Translations under genes and position numbers: made by a program
Assembly (NCBI GenBank): GCA_018389105.1
Contig: JACATO010001103.1
Location: 806,001 to 870,000, forward strand
Direction: 5' to 3'
DNA from: Nautilus pompilius
Taxonomy: Eukaryota > Mollusca > Cephalopoda > Nautilida > Nautilidae
DNA length: 64,000 bases
Shown here: piece by piece, positions 62,665-64,000 of the stretch
Layout of the letters: each line of letters begins with the position of its first letter
Numbering within the stretch: position 1 is the stretch's first letter
Notes under the pieces: generated by a model
Databases searched by the model: none
The model's input: only the letters and a program-made list of their open reading frames with translations
What the model was told of the DNA's origin: nothing

Positions 62665-64000
62665 CTGTTTCATACTACGTAAGAGAAATCTGAAAAATGC
62701 CACACGTATGTTAATAATAATATTCAGATTTTCCAAGTTTAATATACGAAATATTTAGATTCATCTGTAATTACTGTGCCCTTTCATATTAATGATTTGG
62801 TTACTCCCATAACTGGATTTATCTGATCGATTTTTACATATTTAAGATGTGATTATGCGTATACTGGACGCCTAGGTGAACACGTAACCAGGTGTACTGT
62901 CGTCATGCAAAAAACAGTTAGATCTCTTCCTGTCTAAAATGTTTCAAGAGATGTGGTCAAAGAACATGTCTGGTGAGATCTTCGAGTATTGGCGTCGTGT
63001 ACTCTTCTCCAAAGAGGCCAGCGCTCGGGAATTCGTGTCTGGAGGTCGCACATTGGTTTGGAAAAATCTAACGAAAGTCGTACACTCCACTATCTTCAGC
63101 TCGTGAACACTTACGAAAGTGGGAGGGTCATGGAAACAGAAGTAATGTCTGTTAAAGAATGTCCAAACTTTGCCGCGTGTATAGCTATGGTAATAATTCT
63201 ACCGTTATGCCAACAAGGCACCCTGAGATTATTATTTTTTATCACAGCAGCGCTGCGTGCCACAGATCTTGTGAGTAAAGTCTGGCAGGAGAACCTTTTG
63301 CTGGATACCCGCAACACCCGAATACGAATCCAATCGAGCAGCCGTGAAAGCATCCCGATCGATAGCTGAGAGCAACCGCGTTTTCCTGCCAACACGATGG
63401 GATTAAAGAAAGCTTCCAGACTAGACCGTGATACAAAATCTTTCTGATTCAATGCCTAACAGAATAAAGGCTCTTGGTGCTGCAAAAGCTGGCTCAAACA
63501 ATTTCACCCTATTCTTTGTCTTTATTTGCCGCTTGGCGCAACTGCCCAACATACTGTAATAAACACCAGATGGTTATTCTATAATGCCAGGGCATTATTT
63601 AGTTGTCCATTTAGGCGGGAGGGTATTTTATTTAATATAATACTTTTGTTTGTTGTTTTTAGTCTCTCTATCAACTTAACCACTTTGTAATTTTTCTTTT
63701 TGTTATTACTAAACTAATCACAAGAATTATCATTGTTATTCAATATAATGCGTACTTCATAGTATACTAATAATATACTTTCGAAAATCAAACTGCTGCA
63801 TGCCAACAGTTGTTTTCTTTACAAATAAGACAATACTAACAGCTACCACAAATATAAAACACCTGTGTACATCTTTTATCTACTGCTGGTAAGACAAAAA
63901 TGGGCGCCTGACTGAGTTTAAAATACCCAAGCATGCTCACGTGTCTTGTGTATTATTATTTCTAAGATTTAGATCATACAGGTAGAAATTCTAAGAAAGG
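62665..64000. other. Non-coding stretch with an unidentified GC-richer block
   Basis: About 62960-63560 is GC-richer and carries two long overlapping frames, a 126-residue plus frame (62989-63369) and a 113-residue minus frame (63111-63452). Neither has a motif I recognise, and long frames on both strands together suggest composition rather than coding. It may be an old element fragment. The remainder to the window end is AT-rich without features. Confidence 0.4.

Noticed and set aside
62989..63452. Overlapping 126- and 113-residue frames on opposite strands
   Set aside because: No recognisable motif, and the paired open frames fit composition; left as an unidentified block.

Overview
This 64 kb window is AT-rich nuclear DNA from an animal, almost certainly an invertebrate. 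It has no bacterial gene layout, no operons and no ribosome-binding sites. Nearly all long open frames are chance frames, microsatellite translations or decayed transposon pieces. The mix of long dinucleotide and trinucleotide microsatellites, several Tc1/mariner lineages, a LINE 3' fragment and tRNA-derived SINEs fits an intergenic or intronic part of a large, repeat-rich genome. The body of the SINE near 18.3 kb looks like SINEs known from molluscs, including cephalopods, so a lophotrochozoan source is my best guess. That guess is weak.

Layout: (i) 1.9-3.3 kb, minus strand, a Tc1-like element (copy A) with recognisable inverted ends and a decayed DD38E-type transposase. (ii) About 6 kb, a remnant of a different IS630/mariner-type transposase. 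(iii) About 12.6-12.9 kb, minus strand, a possible LINE ORF1-like fragment. (iv) About 18.25-18.59 kb, a tRNA-derived SINE. (v) 21.56-21.78 kb, a long TTA/TTG microsatellite. (vi) 24.5-25.5 kb and 28.1-29.36 kb, two more defective copies (B and C) of the same Tc1-like family as copy A. (vii) 30.64-30.96 kb, minus strand, a second Tc1-like lineage. (viii) 31-55 kb, mostly AT-rich sequence with microsatellites, tRNA-like SINE heads and a short dispersed repeat that ends in a CATTAAAGAT motif. (ix) 55.37-55.78 kb, a compound microsatellite fused to the C-terminal end of a non-LTR retrotransposon. (x) 57.46-58.75 kb, a complete mariner (DD34D) with TA duplication and near-identical 26-bp ends but a broken transposase. 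(xi) 60.59-60.77 kb, a GC-richer block with a good 3' splice site, an ATG frame and a GTAAGT donor. It is the only plausible host coding exon I can point to. (xii) 62.4-62.66 kb, a minus-strand tRNA-like SINE.

I found no intact host gene and no coherent new multi-gene system. The most useful observations are the DD38E family with the same stop codon at the catalytic Glu in two copies, the well-preserved mariner ends around a dead gene, the ~110-bp dispersed repeat family, recurring CTGATGA/CGAAAC-type motifs like those found at retroelement ends, and the candidate exon near 60.6 kb. All family assignments come from reading translations by eye. No database search or alignment was run.
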